From NCBI GenBank assembly GCA_017414585.1, contig JAFQLN010000088.1, positions 1-12,451 of the forward strand: DNA of 12,451 nt, given 5' to 3'. The DNA comes from Clostridia bacterium (lineage in GTDB: Bacteria; Bacillota_A; Clostridia; Oscillospirales; CAG-272). The translations under genes and the position numbers were made by a program. This document shows positions 1 to 6,533 of this stretch, piece after piece. A model generated the notes under the pieces. The model had not been told where the DNA came from. It did not search any database and worked only from the letters and a program-made list of their open reading frames with translations. Within the stretch, counting starts at the first letter, position 1. Each line of letters starts with the position of its first letter.

Positions 1-1250
1 AAGGTGCAAGAGACTATCTGGTGCCCAGCCGTGTGCATCCCGGGAAGTTCTATGCTCTGCCCCAGTCTCCCCAGCTGTACAAGCAGCTTCTGATGTACTC
101 CGGTTTTGACCGCTACATCCAGATCGCCCGCTGCTACCGTGACGAAGACCTCCGTGCAGACCGTCAGCCCGAATTCACCCAGATCGACCTTGAAATGTCC
201 TTCGCAGATGAAGAAGACATCATCGCAATGAACGAAGGCTACCTCAAGACCGTCTTTGAAAAGTTCATGCATCAGAACCTCGAAACACCTTTCCCGCGCA
301 TGACATGGAAGGAAGCTATGAACCGCTACGGCTCCGATAAGCCCGATACCCGCTTTGGCATGGAACTGTGCGACATCTCCGACCTCGTCAAGGATTCCGG
401 GTTCTCCGTATTCGCAGGCGCAGTTGCTGACGGCGGTTCCGTTCGCGGCATCACCGTGGAAGGCGGCGCAAAGATGACCCGTAAGGAAATCGACTCCCTC
501 ACCGAATTCGTGAAGACTTACGGTGCAAAGGGTCTGGCATGGTACAAGAATACCGCCGGCGCACCCACTTCTTCCTTTGCAAAATTCATGACCGAAGAAG
601 AAATCGCGGCAATCCTTGACAAGATGAACGTGAAGGAAGGCGACCTTGCCCTCATCGTTGCCGCTAAGAATAAAGTGGTTTACGACTCCCTCGGCGCACT
701 CCGCTGTGAAGTTGCCAAGAGACTTGACCTTATTGATAAGTCGAAGTTCAATTTCCTGTGGGTAACCGAATTCCCGCTGTTTGAATACTCCGAAGAAGAC
801 GGACGCTTCTACGCAATGCACCACCCCTTTACCATGCCCATGGAAGAAGACCTCGGTATGCTTGAATCCGATCCCGGTGCAGTCCGCGCAAGAGCGTATG
901 ACTGTGTTCTCAACGGTACCGAACTCGGCGGCGGCTCCATCCGTATCCATACGACCGAACTGCAGACGAGAATGTTCTCCGTTCTCGGCATCGGCGAAGA
1001 AGAAGCGGAAGAAAAGTTCGGCTTCCTTCTCGAAGCGTTCAAGTACGGCGTTCCTCCGCACGGCGGTCTTGCATTCGGTCTGGACCGTGTCGTAACGCTC
1101 CTGCTCGGTCTGGAAGATATCCGTGACGTGATTGCTTTCCCGAAGGTACAGAACGCATCCGAACTGCTTTCCAAGTGCCCCGCAGCGGCTGATCCGAACG
1201 CACTGGCAGAACTCGGCATCGCCGTTGTTGCACAGGCGGATGAAGAATAA
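1..1250 (+). CDS. aspS: Aspartyl-tRNA synthetase, C-terminal part (5'-truncated by window edge)
   Basis: This class II aminoacyl-tRNA synthetase charges tRNA-Asp with aspartate in the cytoplasm. The reading frame is already open at the left edge: codons from base 3 read [10 protein letters not shown], which is internal AspRS sequence, so the true start lies outside and the GTG at 21 is not a start. About 415 residues of an expected ~590 are present. Visible hallmarks are the class II motif 2 region ([19 protein letters not shown], near 127-186), the bacterial-type GAD insertion domain in the middle, the conserved FPLFEY and MHHPFTMP segments (near 770-840), [12 protein letters not shown] (near 913-950), and motif 3 ([11 protein letters not shown], near 1060-1092), which binds ATP. 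The missing part should contain the anticodon-binding OB fold. The stop is TAA. A small gene follows after 39 nt on the same strand, so cotranscription is likely. Family assignment is secure. Confidence 0.97.
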   Translation, partial: GARDYLVPSRVHPGKFYALPQSPQLYKQLLMYSGFDRYIQIARCYRDEDLRADRQPEFTQIDLEMSFADEEDIIAMNEGYLKTVFEKFMHQNLETPFPRMTWKEAMNRYGSDKPDTRFGMELCDISDLVKDSGFSVFAGAVADGGSVRGITVEGGAKMTRKEIDSLTEFVKTYGAKGLAWYKNTAGAPTSSFAKFMTEEEIAAILDKMNVKEGDLALIVAAKNKVVYDSLGALRCEVAKRLDLIDKSKFNFLWVTEFPLFEYSEEDGRFYAMHHPFTMPMEEDLGMLESDPGAVRARAYDCVLNGTELGGGSIRIHTTELQTRMFSVLGIGEEEAEEKFGFLLEAFKYGVPPHGGLAFGLDRVVTLLLGLEDIRDVIAFPKVQNASELLSKCPAAADPNALAELGIAVVAQADEE

Positions 1251-1289
1251 GAAGAAACACAAAGATCATTTTCTGAAAGGAGACCTCCC

Positions 1290-1517
1290 ATGCCGCTGTT
1301 CCGATCCAAAGCCGCGCGTGAACTCGATGCCATCATCGCAGAACTGCAGGCGAATCTTGAAAACAACTACAAAGATACCGCACACGCCGCACGGGAAAAG
1401 CTCGGAAGAAGGCTGGAGGAACTCCGTTCGGAAGGAAAAATCAGCGAAAAGCTCTATAAAAAGTATTTTGTGATCTATCACGAATACTCGGTGAAAATGA
1501 CCGGTTACAGGCATTGA
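1290..1517 (+). CDS. Small helical protein of unknown function (75 aa)
   Basis: I do not recognise a named family with confidence. The start is ATG, preceded by AAAGGAG at 1276-1282 with about 7 nt spacing, which makes translation likely. The protein is short, highly charged and predicted largely helical: residues 7-50 have the heptad-like spacing of a coiled coil (LDAIIAELQANLENNY, then ARRKLG-like and RRLEELRSEGKI segments). It ends in an aromatic-rich tail with KYFVIYHEY and KMTGYRH. It has no signal peptide and no membrane segment, so it is probably cytoplasmic. It lies 39 nt after aspS and 20 nt before the esterase gene with no terminator in between, suggesting readthrough from aspS. My impression that similar 70-80 residue proteins occur in other clostridia is memory only. 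A specific link with AspRS is not supported by anything beyond adjacency. Confidence 0.8.
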   Translation: MPLFRSKAARELDAIIAELQANLENNYKDTAHAAREKLGRRLEELRSEGKISEKLYKKYFVIYHEYSVKMTGYRH

Positions 1518-1525
1518 CGATCATC

Positions 1526-1532
1526 AAGGAGG
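1526..1532 (+). promoter_or_regulatory. Ribosome binding site deciding the esterase start
   Basis: AAGGAGG lies 5 nt before the ATG at 1538 and 8 nt before a second ATG at 1541. It sits downstream of the in-frame TTG at 1514, so that upstream start is unlikely. Either of the two adjacent ATG codons could be used; 1538 is annotated. Confidence 0.85.
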
Positions 1533-1537
1533 TATAC

Positions 1538-2329
1538 ATGATGAAGACGCTGCAAATGTGGGATAAGATTCCCGCGCTTGACGGAGAAGCTCCCGTCCTC
1601 GAATATTATCCGGCTGAGAACAAAAAGACCGATGCCGCTGTTGTAATCTTCCCCGGCGGAGGTTATGCACACCGCGCCAAGCATGAAGGGGAGGGCTACG
1701 CGCTCTTCCTCAACTCCATCGGCATGGATGCGTTTGTCTGTGAGTACCGTGTGTCCCCGTACCGTTTTCCCGTTCCGCTTCTCGATGCACGACGTGCAGT
1801 TCGTTATGTCCGTGCCAATGCGGAAGTATTCGGTCTTTCTCCCGAAAAAATTGCGGTGATGGGTTCTTCGGCGGGGGGGCATCTGGCGGCACTTGTGTCC
1901 ACCTATACCGATCCGATCGAATACGAAACCGATGATGCCGTTGACGCGCTGTCCCCGATTCCGAACGCGACCATTCTCTGCTATCCCGTCTGTCATCAGC
2001 CCGACGAAAGCAAGGTTGCTCACGTCGGCAGTTACCTCAATCTCATGGGTGAGGACAAAGAGTACGCAAAGGTATCCCCCGATCTGCTCGTCAGCGATAC
2101 AACGCCCACCGCATTTATCTGGCACACTTCCGATGATGCGGGGGTAAATGTAATCAACAGCTATCTCTATGCATCCGCGCTCCGCAGACATAACATTTCC
2201 CACGAAATGCATATCTTCCCGAAGGGACCCCACGGTCTCGGACTGGCGGAAAAACTGCCCCATGTCGCACAGTGGGCGCCGCTGATGAAAAACTGGTTTG
2301 CCGAAATCGGCTGGCTGATAAAAGAATAA
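1538..2329 (+). CDS. Alpha/beta-hydrolase esterase (acetylxylan-esterase / BD-FAE-like)
   Basis: This is a 263-residue cytoplasmic serine hydrolase of the alpha/beta-hydrolase fold, in the group often annotated as acetyl esterase or acetylxylan esterase. Such enzymes remove acetyl or other small acyl groups from sugars. Visible motifs in order are the oxyanion-hole segment FPGGGYAHRAKHEGEG (residues 38-53), the nucleophile elbow GSSAGGH with Ser111 in a GxSxG context, the acid in HTSDDAGV (Asp199 or Asp200), and the catalytic histidine in GPHGLGL (His232). All three triad elements are present, so it should be active. No signal peptide is seen. The substrate cannot be read from sequence. It follows the small gene by 20 nt and is closed by an intrinsic terminator 9 nt after its stop, so it is probably the last gene of the aspS transcript. 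Confidence 0.9.
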   Translation: MMKTLQMWDKIPALDGEAPVLEYYPAENKKTDAAVVIFPGGGYAHRAKHEGEGYALFLNSIGMDAFVCEYRVSPYRFPVPLLDARRAVRYVRANAEVFGLSPEKIAVMGSSAGGHLAALVSTYTDPIEYETDDAVDALSPIPNATILCYPVCHQPDESKVAHVGSYLNLMGEDKEYAKVSPDLLVSDTTPTAFIWHTSDDAGVNVINSYLYASALRRHNISHEMHIFPKGPHGLGLAEKLPHVAQWAPLMKNWFAEIGWLIKE

Positions 2330-2338
2330 TCCGTATCT

Positions 2339-2373
2339 GTGATCCGTACATTTCCGTGCGGGTCACTTTTTTT
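2339..2373 (+). terminator. Rho-independent terminator after the esterase gene
   Basis: An 11-bp stem (2339-2349 with 2356-2366, all positions paired including two or three G-U) closes a 6-nt loop and is followed directly by seven T (2367-2373). This is a textbook intrinsic terminator for the aspS-side transcript. Confidence 0.9.
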
Positions 2374-2412
2374 GCACGGTTCGTTCATTTGTGAAATACT
2401 CCGTGATTAGGG

Positions 2413-2438
2413 GACAGAAAAAACTGTCTGAAATGACA
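2413..2438. repeat. GACA/TGTC inverted repeats upstream of the MATE promoter
   Basis: GACAG-A6-CTGTC (2413-2428) is a perfect 5-bp dyad, followed six bases later by another GACA (2435-2438), so TGTC is flanked by GACA on both sides. It abuts the -35 element. It may be a regulator binding site, but it is short and could be chance. Confidence 0.35.
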
Positions 2439-2467
2439 TTGTATTTTCTCTTTTCCCGTGCTATAAT
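2439..2467 (+). promoter_or_regulatory. Sigma-A promoter (extended -10) for the MATE gene
   Basis: A perfect TATAAT at 2462-2467 is preceded by TG one base upstream (TGCTATAAT, extended -10). With a 17-bp spacer it faces a weak -35, TTGTAT (2439-2444). It lies 57 nt before the MATE start codon and after the preceding terminator, so the MATE gene has its own transcript. Confidence 0.8.
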
Positions 2468-2524
2468 CATATACTGGTAGTTTTTGTGATTGAGTATTAC
2501 TAAAGAAAGTGCAGCAGGAAAAAT

Positions 2525-3904
2525 ATGTCTGGAACAAAACAAAATGCAATAACCGAAGGACCTCTTACCGGCCGGATTCTCAAGTTCATCATCCCGCTTC
2601 TGCTGACGGGCATTCTTCAGCTTCTTTATAATGCCGCAGACAGTGTGATTGTCGGACACTGGGACGGAGCAAGCGCACTTGCAGCGGTCAGTTCGGTCGG
2701 CGCGCTCGTCAATCTGCTGCTGAATGTATTCATGGGACTTGCCGTCGGTACTGCCGTTGCTGTGGCGCATGACTATGGGGCGAAGGATTACGAAGGGGTG
2801 CGCAAGACCGTACATACTTCCTATCTCGTTGCCATCATCGGCGGTGTGATCGTCGGGGTTATCGGCGTGGTATTTTCCCGCACCTTCCTGATCTGGATGG
2901 GTTCACCGGAGGATGTTCTTCCGCTCTCGACCGTGTATCTGATGATCTATTTTGCAGGCACACCTGCCAATATGATCTATAACTTCGGCGCATCAATCCT
3001 TCGTTCGGTCGGCGATACGAAAAGACCGCTGTATTTTCTGACTTTATCCGGACTTGTGAATGTTCTTCTGAACATTTTGTTTGTGGTGGTTTTTCAAATA
3101 GGCGTTGCGGGTGTTGCTCTGGCTACCGTCATTTCGCAGGTAATGTCTGCGGTGATGATCGTCGTGCATCAGATGCGGCAGACCGACTGTATCAGACTGG
3201 AAATCCGGGAACTGAAGCTCCATGTGGATAAACTCAAAAAAATCGTCACGGTCGGACTGCCTGCCGGATTTCAGGGCGCGGTTTTCTCGATTTCCAATGT
3301 TGTGATTCAGTCGTCCATCAACTCATTCGGTTCGACAGTCATGGCGGCAAACGGCGCGGCAGGTTCTTTGGAAGGATTTACCTATACAGCGATGAACTCC
3401 GTGTATCAGGCGGCACTTACCTTTGTCGGACAGAATATGGGTGCCAGACGGTACGACCGGATTAACCGCGTGGTTTTCACCTGTCTTGCCATCGTCATTG
3501 TCATCGGACTTCTCTTCGGCGTGTCCACGTATGTGTTTGCCGAACCTTTGCTCGGCATCTATCTGCCCGAGGATCCCGACGCGATCCCCTACGGCATCAC
3601 GAGACTGCTCTATGTCGCAGCTCCGTATTTCCTCTGCGGATGCATGGAAGTGATGGTCGGCGGACAGCGCGGGATGGGTATGTCCGTTACACCGATGGTG
3701 ACATCCCTGCTCGGGTCCTGTGTTTTGCGTATTGTTTGGATCCACACGATTTTTGCGGCGCATCACACACTGGTCATGCTTTATATATCGTATCCGATTT
3801 CCTGGCTGATCACTTTTTCCGTCCATACATTCTTCTATTTCCGAAAGCTGCATTCCGTCAAAAGGAATGCACTGGCTGCCGGATGGACGCCCGAAAAAGT
3901 CTGA
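2525..3904 (+). CDS. MATE family multidrug/metabolite efflux transporter
   Basis: This 459-residue polytopic inner-membrane protein is a MATE (multi-antimicrobial extrusion) transporter, which typically exports cationic drugs or metabolites in exchange for Na+ or H+. The length matches the family (about 440-470). It shows the two-lobe layout: an N-lobe opening with GPLTGRILKFIIPLLLTGI and the signature LLYNAADSVIVGHWDG (residues 33-48), then a second lobe opening with VGLPAGFQGAVFSISNVV (about 243-260). About twelve hydrophobic helices can be traced, and the C-terminal tail is short and cytoplasmic. The start is ATG at 2525 with a modest AGGAAA site (2516-2521). It has its own promoter and a terminator after it, so it appears monocistronic. 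The substrate cannot be inferred. The family call is firm; the specific subgroup (MepA/NorM-like) is not resolved. Confidence 0.95.
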   Translation: MSGTKQNAITEGPLTGRILKFIIPLLLTGILQLLYNAADSVIVGHWDGASALAAVSSVGALVNLLLNVFMGLAVGTAVAVAHDYGAKDYEGVRKTVHTSYLVAIIGGVIVGVIGVVFSRTFLIWMGSPEDVLPLSTVYLMIYFAGTPANMIYNFGASILRSVGDTKRPLYFLTLSGLVNVLLNILFVVVFQIGVAGVALATVISQVMSAVMIVVHQMRQTDCIRLEIRELKLHVDKLKKIVTVGLPAGFQGAVFSISNVVIQSSINSFGSTVMAANGAAGSLEGFTYTAMNSVYQAALTFVGQNMGARRYDRINRVVFTCLAIVIVIGLLFGVSTYVFAEPLLGIYLPEDPDAIPYGITRLLYVAAPYFLCGCMEVMVGGQRGMGMSVTPMVTSLLGSCVLRIVWIHTIFAAHHTLVMLYISYPISWLITFSVHTFFYFRKLHSVKRNALAAGWTPEKV

Positions 3905-3941
3905 CAGCGGATTCCTGTATCAGAACAGTCCTGCCCTGCTC

Positions 3942-3962
3942 AGTCCTGCGGCGGGACTTTTT
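3942..3962 (+). terminator. Short intrinsic terminator after the MATE gene
   Basis: A 6-bp stem (AGTCCT 3942-3947 with GGGACT 3953-3958, one G-U) encloses a 5-nt loop and runs into five T (3958-3962). The stem is short but the position, 38 nt after the MATE stop, is right. Confidence 0.7.
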
Positions 3963-4019
3963 CTGTCAGCAGGAACACCGGACAACAAAAAAATCAAAAA
4001 TTTCTGCAATCTGCCGCAA

Positions 4020-4039
4020 CCGCAGGCGTGTTTCTGCGG
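4020..4039. repeat. Inverted repeat just upstream of the sigma-factor -10-like element
   Basis: CCGCAG (4020-4025) and CTGCGG (4034-4039) form a perfect 6-bp dyad with an 8-nt gap. GCCGCA (4013-4018) with TGCGGC (4035-4040) forms an alternative dyad sharing the right arm. A -10-like TATTAT follows at 4041-4046, but no recognisable sigma-A -35 exists at the expected place (AACCGC). The dyad therefore occupies the -35/spacer interval and could be an activator or repressor site, or an RNA hairpin if transcription starts further upstream. Confidence 0.4.
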
Positions 4040-4065
4040 CTATTATATAGAGAAAGACAATGCGG

Positions 4066-4072
4066 AAAGGAG
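4066..4072 (+). promoter_or_regulatory. Ribosome binding site deciding the sigma-factor start
   Basis: AAAGGAG lies 8 nt before the ATG at 4081. An in-frame ATG at 4060 would place this site inside the coding region and has no site of its own, so 4081 is chosen. Confidence 0.85.
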
Positions 4073-4080
4073 ATTCTCTC

Positions 4081-4641
4081 ATGGATGACGAGAAAATTAT
4101 CGAACTCTACTGGGCTCGCAAGGAAGATGCACTGGCTGAAACCGACCGGAAATACGGCGCGTACCTGAACACAGTTGCCGGACATATTCTCGATAACTGT
4201 CAGGACAGCGAAGAATGCGTCAGCGATGCCTATATGCGCGCGTGGAATGCCATGCCGCCGCACAAACCTGCCGTACTGCGTGCATTTCTCGCAAAAATCA
4301 CACGGGAGTGCGCGATAGACTGTTTTCGCCGCAAGTCTGCAAAAAGACGGAAGCGAACGGAGTACGACTGCTCGCTCGATGAACTGGGCGATATTCTGTC
4401 GGACAGTACCTCGCCCGAAAAGGTGCTGGAAAGCAGGCGGCTTACCGAAGTGATCGAGGCTTTTCTCGCAGAACAGACGGCGGATCACCGCAGAATCTTT
4501 CTCTGCCGCTATTATTTTATAGACCCCGTACGGGATATTGCTGTATTTTTCGGCTGTTCGGAATCGAAAATCAAAAGTATTTTATACCGGATGCGGCAGA
4601 ATCTCCGGGAATATCTTATTAAGGAGGACTTTGACCTGTGA
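4081..4641 (+). CDS. ECF-type RNA polymerase sigma factor
   Basis: This 186-residue protein is a small sigma-70 family factor of the extracytoplasmic function type, which directs RNA polymerase to a limited set of promoters. It has only the two core domains. Sigma region 2 covers about residues 18-85, including the DNA-melting/core-binding stretch CQDSEECVSDAYMRAWNAMP (40-59) and the following ITRECAIDCFRRK. A charged linker (86-120) precedes region 4 (about 125-180), with the helix-turn-helix in DPVRDIAVFFGCSESKIKSILYRMR (148-172). It strongly resembles the ECF subgroup common in gut clostridia that is encoded next to a single-pass membrane partner. Its stop codon overlaps the start of the serpin gene by 4 nt (GTGA), so the two are cotranscribed and translationally coupled, as expected for a sigma/anti-sigma pair. 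No ECF-type autoregulatory promoter could be identified with confidence upstream. Confidence 0.93.
   Translation: MDDEKIIELYWARKEDALAETDRKYGAYLNTVAGHILDNCQDSEECVSDAYMRAWNAMPPHKPAVLRAFLAKITRECAIDCFRRKSAKRRKRTEYDCSLDELGDILSDSTSPEKVLESRRLTEVIEAFLAEQTADHRRIFLCRYYFIDPVRDIAVFFGCSESKIKSILYRMRQNLREYLIKEDFDL
4621..4627 (+). promoter_or_regulatory. Strong ribosome binding site inside the sigma gene, for the serpin
   Basis: AAGGAGG lies within the last codons of the sigma gene, 10 nt before the GTG at 4638. It supports a GTG start and shows that the serpin is translated independently as well as by coupling. Confidence 0.85.
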
Positions 4642-6095
4642 AAAAAGAAACATTTAGTGATGCACTCGGACAGGTGAACGAAAACATGGTTGCGGAGGCA
4701 GATGCTGTCCGCAGAACCGTCAGAAAGAAACGCTTCCGTCTTGCAGGAATCATATCGGCAGCAGCTTCGATCGGGATTATCATCATAGGAGGTTATATGC
4801 TTAATCAAATGCCGACGGAAACCGCAGCACAGACCGAACAGCTCGCACAGGCACAGTACCCGTATGTGGAACCGTACCCTGTGGATCAGTCTGCAGAGGA
4901 TTTCGGCGAACAGCGCAGAAAATGGTCGGAAAGCCGGAGCACTCTGATTCCCGCACCCGGCTATTCGGATGGTCTGGAAGGATTTTTCAAAAAAACCGTC
5001 GGGGAATTTCTCGCAGATCCGGAAGGAGAAAACCGCGTGTACTCTCCGCTCAGCTTGTATATGGCACTTGCCATGGCTGCGGAAACAGCGGACGGCGAGA
5101 GCAGGGAACAGATCCTTTCGCTCATCGGTCAGGAGGATATCGAATCCCTCCGCGCACAGGCGAAGAATATCTGGCTTGCCAATTACGCAAACGACGGAGC
5201 AACCACGTCGATTATGGCGAATTCGCTCTGGTTTGACAACGGTTTTTCCTATGTCGAAGACACAGTCGGCACGATTGCCGAAAACTACTATGCCAGCGTA
5301 TTTACGGGCGAGATGGGATCGGACTCCATGGATCAGGCAATTCACGCATGGCTGAACGAGCAGACCGGCGGTCTTCTCGAAGAGCAGGTACAGAATCTGG
5401 AAACGGATCCGTCCATGCTGATGGCGCTGTTTTCCACTGTGTACTACCGTGCAAAATGGAAAGCGGTATTCGATCCCACGAACAACGAAATGCTTCCGTT
5501 CCATACTCCGTCCGGCGACACCGAGGAGGAATTCATGTATCTGCGCACCAGAGGCAATTATTACTGGAGTGAGAATTTCTCTGCTGTGACGCTGCAGCTG
5601 GAAAACAGCGGTGCCATGTGGCTGGTGCTGCCCGATGAAGGCGTTTCTACGGACGATCTGCTCGCTGACGATAAACTGTATGAGCTTGTCTATTCGGGAA
5701 AAATGTATATTTCCGAAGAAGACTGGCCGGACCAGAAGAATGTCAAAATCAATCTGCGGATGCCGAAATTTGACGTGGTTTCCGATTTCGGTCTCACGGA
5801 AGGTCTGAAGAAGCTGGGCGTAACCGATATTTTCACCGCCGGCAAAGCGGATCTCACACCTCTGGTAGGCGAAGACAGCAGAAATTCCCCGGCATATTCG
5901 GCAGCCAAGCAGGCGGCTCGTGTGACAGTCGATGAAGAAGGCGTAACGGCAGCGGCATATACCGCAATGCTTTTTGCAACATCTGCCATGCCCCCGAAGG
6001 ACGAAGTAGATTTTACTTTGGACAGACCGTTTATTTTTGCACTCTCCCACGCGGACGGACTTACACTCTTCACCGGTGTGGTCAGCGAGCCGTAA
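4638..6095 (+). CDS. Membrane-anchored serpin with anti-sigma-like N-terminus
   Basis: This 485-residue protein has a GTG start. Residues 1-34 are charged and cytoplasmic (ETFSDALGQVNENMVAEAD, then basic VRRTVRKKRFR), 35-53 form one transmembrane helix, 54-110 a Gln/Pro-rich spacer, and 111-485 a serpin domain that would be extracytoplasmic. Serpin landmarks are NRVYSPLSLYMALAMA (132-147), ANSLWFDNGF (194-203), VYYRAKWKAVFDP (268-280), MPKFDVVSDFGLTEGLKKLG (375-394), the reactive-loop hinge VDEEGVTAAAYTA (431-443) and DRPFIFAL (462-469). Serpins inhibit serine or cysteine proteases by a suicide conformational change. The Ala-rich hinge and conserved length to the PP after the scissile bond suggest an inhibitory type; counting from Gly435 as P15 puts P1-P1' at Ser449-Ala450. 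P14 is Val and P9 Tyr, both unusual. The N-terminus resembles the short cytoplasmic part of anti-sigma partners of this ECF type, and the gene is coupled to one. The anti-sigma role is inferred. Confidence 0.93.
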   Translation: MKKETFSDALGQVNENMVAEADAVRRTVRKKRFRLAGIISAAASIGIIIIGGYMLNQMPTETAAQTEQLAQAQYPYVEPYPVDQSAEDFGEQRRKWSESRSTLIPAPGYSDGLEGFFKKTVGEFLADPEGENRVYSPLSLYMALAMAAETADGESREQILSLIGQEDIESLRAQAKNIWLANYANDGATTSIMANSLWFDNGFSYVEDTVGTIAENYYASVFTGEMGSDSMDQAIHAWLNEQTGGLLEEQVQNLETDPSMLMALFSTVYYRAKWKAVFDPTNNEMLPFHTPSGDTEEEFMYLRTRGNYYWSENFSAVTLQLENSGAMWLVLPDEGVSTDDLLADDKLYELVYSGKMYISEEDWPDQKNVKINLRMPKFDVVSDFGLTEGLKKLGVTDIFTAGKADLTPLVGEDSRNSPAYSAAKQAARVTVDEEGVTAAAYTAMLFATSAMPPKDEVDFTLDRPFIFALSHADGLTLFTGVVSEP

Positions 6096-6132
6096 GTGTG
6101 CTCGCAGTTCGGGATAATCCTTTGAACAGGTT

Positions 6133-6157
6133 ACAGACAGTTTATCCATCTGTCTGT
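6133..6157. repeat. Perfect 8-bp hairpin downstream of the serpin gene
   Basis: ACAGACAG (6133-6140) and CTGTCTGT (6150-6157) pair perfectly around a 9-nt loop, 38 nt after the serpin stop. No T tract follows, so it is not a standard intrinsic terminator. It could protect the mRNA 3' end or be a protein-binding site. Confidence 0.5.
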
Positions 6158-6228
6158 CGGAGAAAGGTGCGCGACAGGGCAACAGCATTTACTTTATGAT
6201 ATTTCATCAGGCTGAACGAAAGCTACAG

Positions 6229-6382
6229 CAAAGGCTCGCCCTCCGGGAGAGCTGTCAGCTTTGCTGACTGAGAGGGGGTAAAAACTGCAAATTTGCTGAC
6301 TGAGAGGGGGCACAAACTGCAGATTTGCTCTATTGCCCTCTCCGACACTTCGTGCCACCTCTCCCAAAGGGCGAGGCTTTTG
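6229..6382. repeat. MITE-like imperfect palindromic repeat element
   Basis: This noncoding element has a left arm of about 48 nt (6229-6276) complementary to a right arm (6336-6382). The outer 25 positions pair at about 21 places (AAGGCTCGCCCT..GGGAGAG against CTCTCCC..GGGCGAGGCTTTT), and both arms end inward in GAGAGGG/CCCTCTC. Each arm holds its own small hairpin: GTCAGC-TTT-GCTGAC (6254-6268) and a weaker one around CACTTCGTG (6346-6354). It resembles, from memory, the palindromic CCTCTCCC/GGGAGAGG-type intergenic repeats scattered through genomes of gut clostridia such as Faecalibacterium. The right arm ends in GCTTTTG, so the folded RNA could also help end serpin transcription. No target-site duplication or transposase is visible. 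Confidence 0.75.
6260..6323. repeat. 32-bp tandem duplication inside the palindromic element
   Basis: Two adjacent 32-bp copies (6260-6291 and 6292-6323) begin with TTTGCTGACTGAGAGGGGG and differ at 3 positions; the first bases of a third copy (TTTGCT, 6324-6329) follow. The duplication copies the inner end of the left arm, so the element is longer than a simple two-arm palindrome. Confidence 0.85.
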
Positions 6383-6470
6383 TTCAAAACGCTTCTTTGT
6401 ATGATACCAATGCGGATTCATATTCGCATTTAAAGTAAATGCTGTTGCCGTGAGGTGCGCGAACTTGCGA

Positions 6471-6499
6471 TTGACAGACAGGAAAAAATGCAGTATAAT
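6471..6499 (+). promoter_or_regulatory. Consensus sigma-A promoter for the HAD hydrolase
   Basis: TTGACA (6471-6476) and TATAAT (6494-6499) are exact consensus hexamers separated by 17 bp. Transcription should start near 6505-6507, giving a leader of about 28 nt. It is the strongest-looking promoter in the window and lies outside the palindromic element. Confidence 0.92.
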
Positions 6500-6533
6500 G
6501 GACACAGATTTCGCAGAAAAGAGGAAATGATCC

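Noticed and set aside
1514..1537. Upstream TTG start for the esterase
   Set aside because: It would lie before the strong AAGGAGG at 1526-1532 and overlap the end of the preceding gene; the ATG at 1538 fits better.
3972..4000. ECF-type autoregulatory promoter (GGAAC -35-like) for the sigma gene
   Set aside because: GGAAC is present at 3972-3976 but no convincing -10 lies at the right spacing, and a five-base match is common by chance.
4060..4080. Upstream ATG start for the sigma factor
   Set aside because: The ribosome binding site would fall inside the coding region; residues added (MRKGDSL) do not resemble the family.
4512..6188. A 558-codon open frame on the minus strand covering the whole serpin gene
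   Set aside because: Its codons are in exact register with the serpin codons, so it stays open simply because the serpin rarely uses TTA, CTA or TCA. The product is rich in Cys, Arg and His and resembles no family, whereas the + strand product is a clear serpin.
6260..6323. CRISPR-like direct repeats
   Set aside because: There are only two copies, directly adjacent with no spacers, inside a larger palindromic element; this is a tandem duplication.
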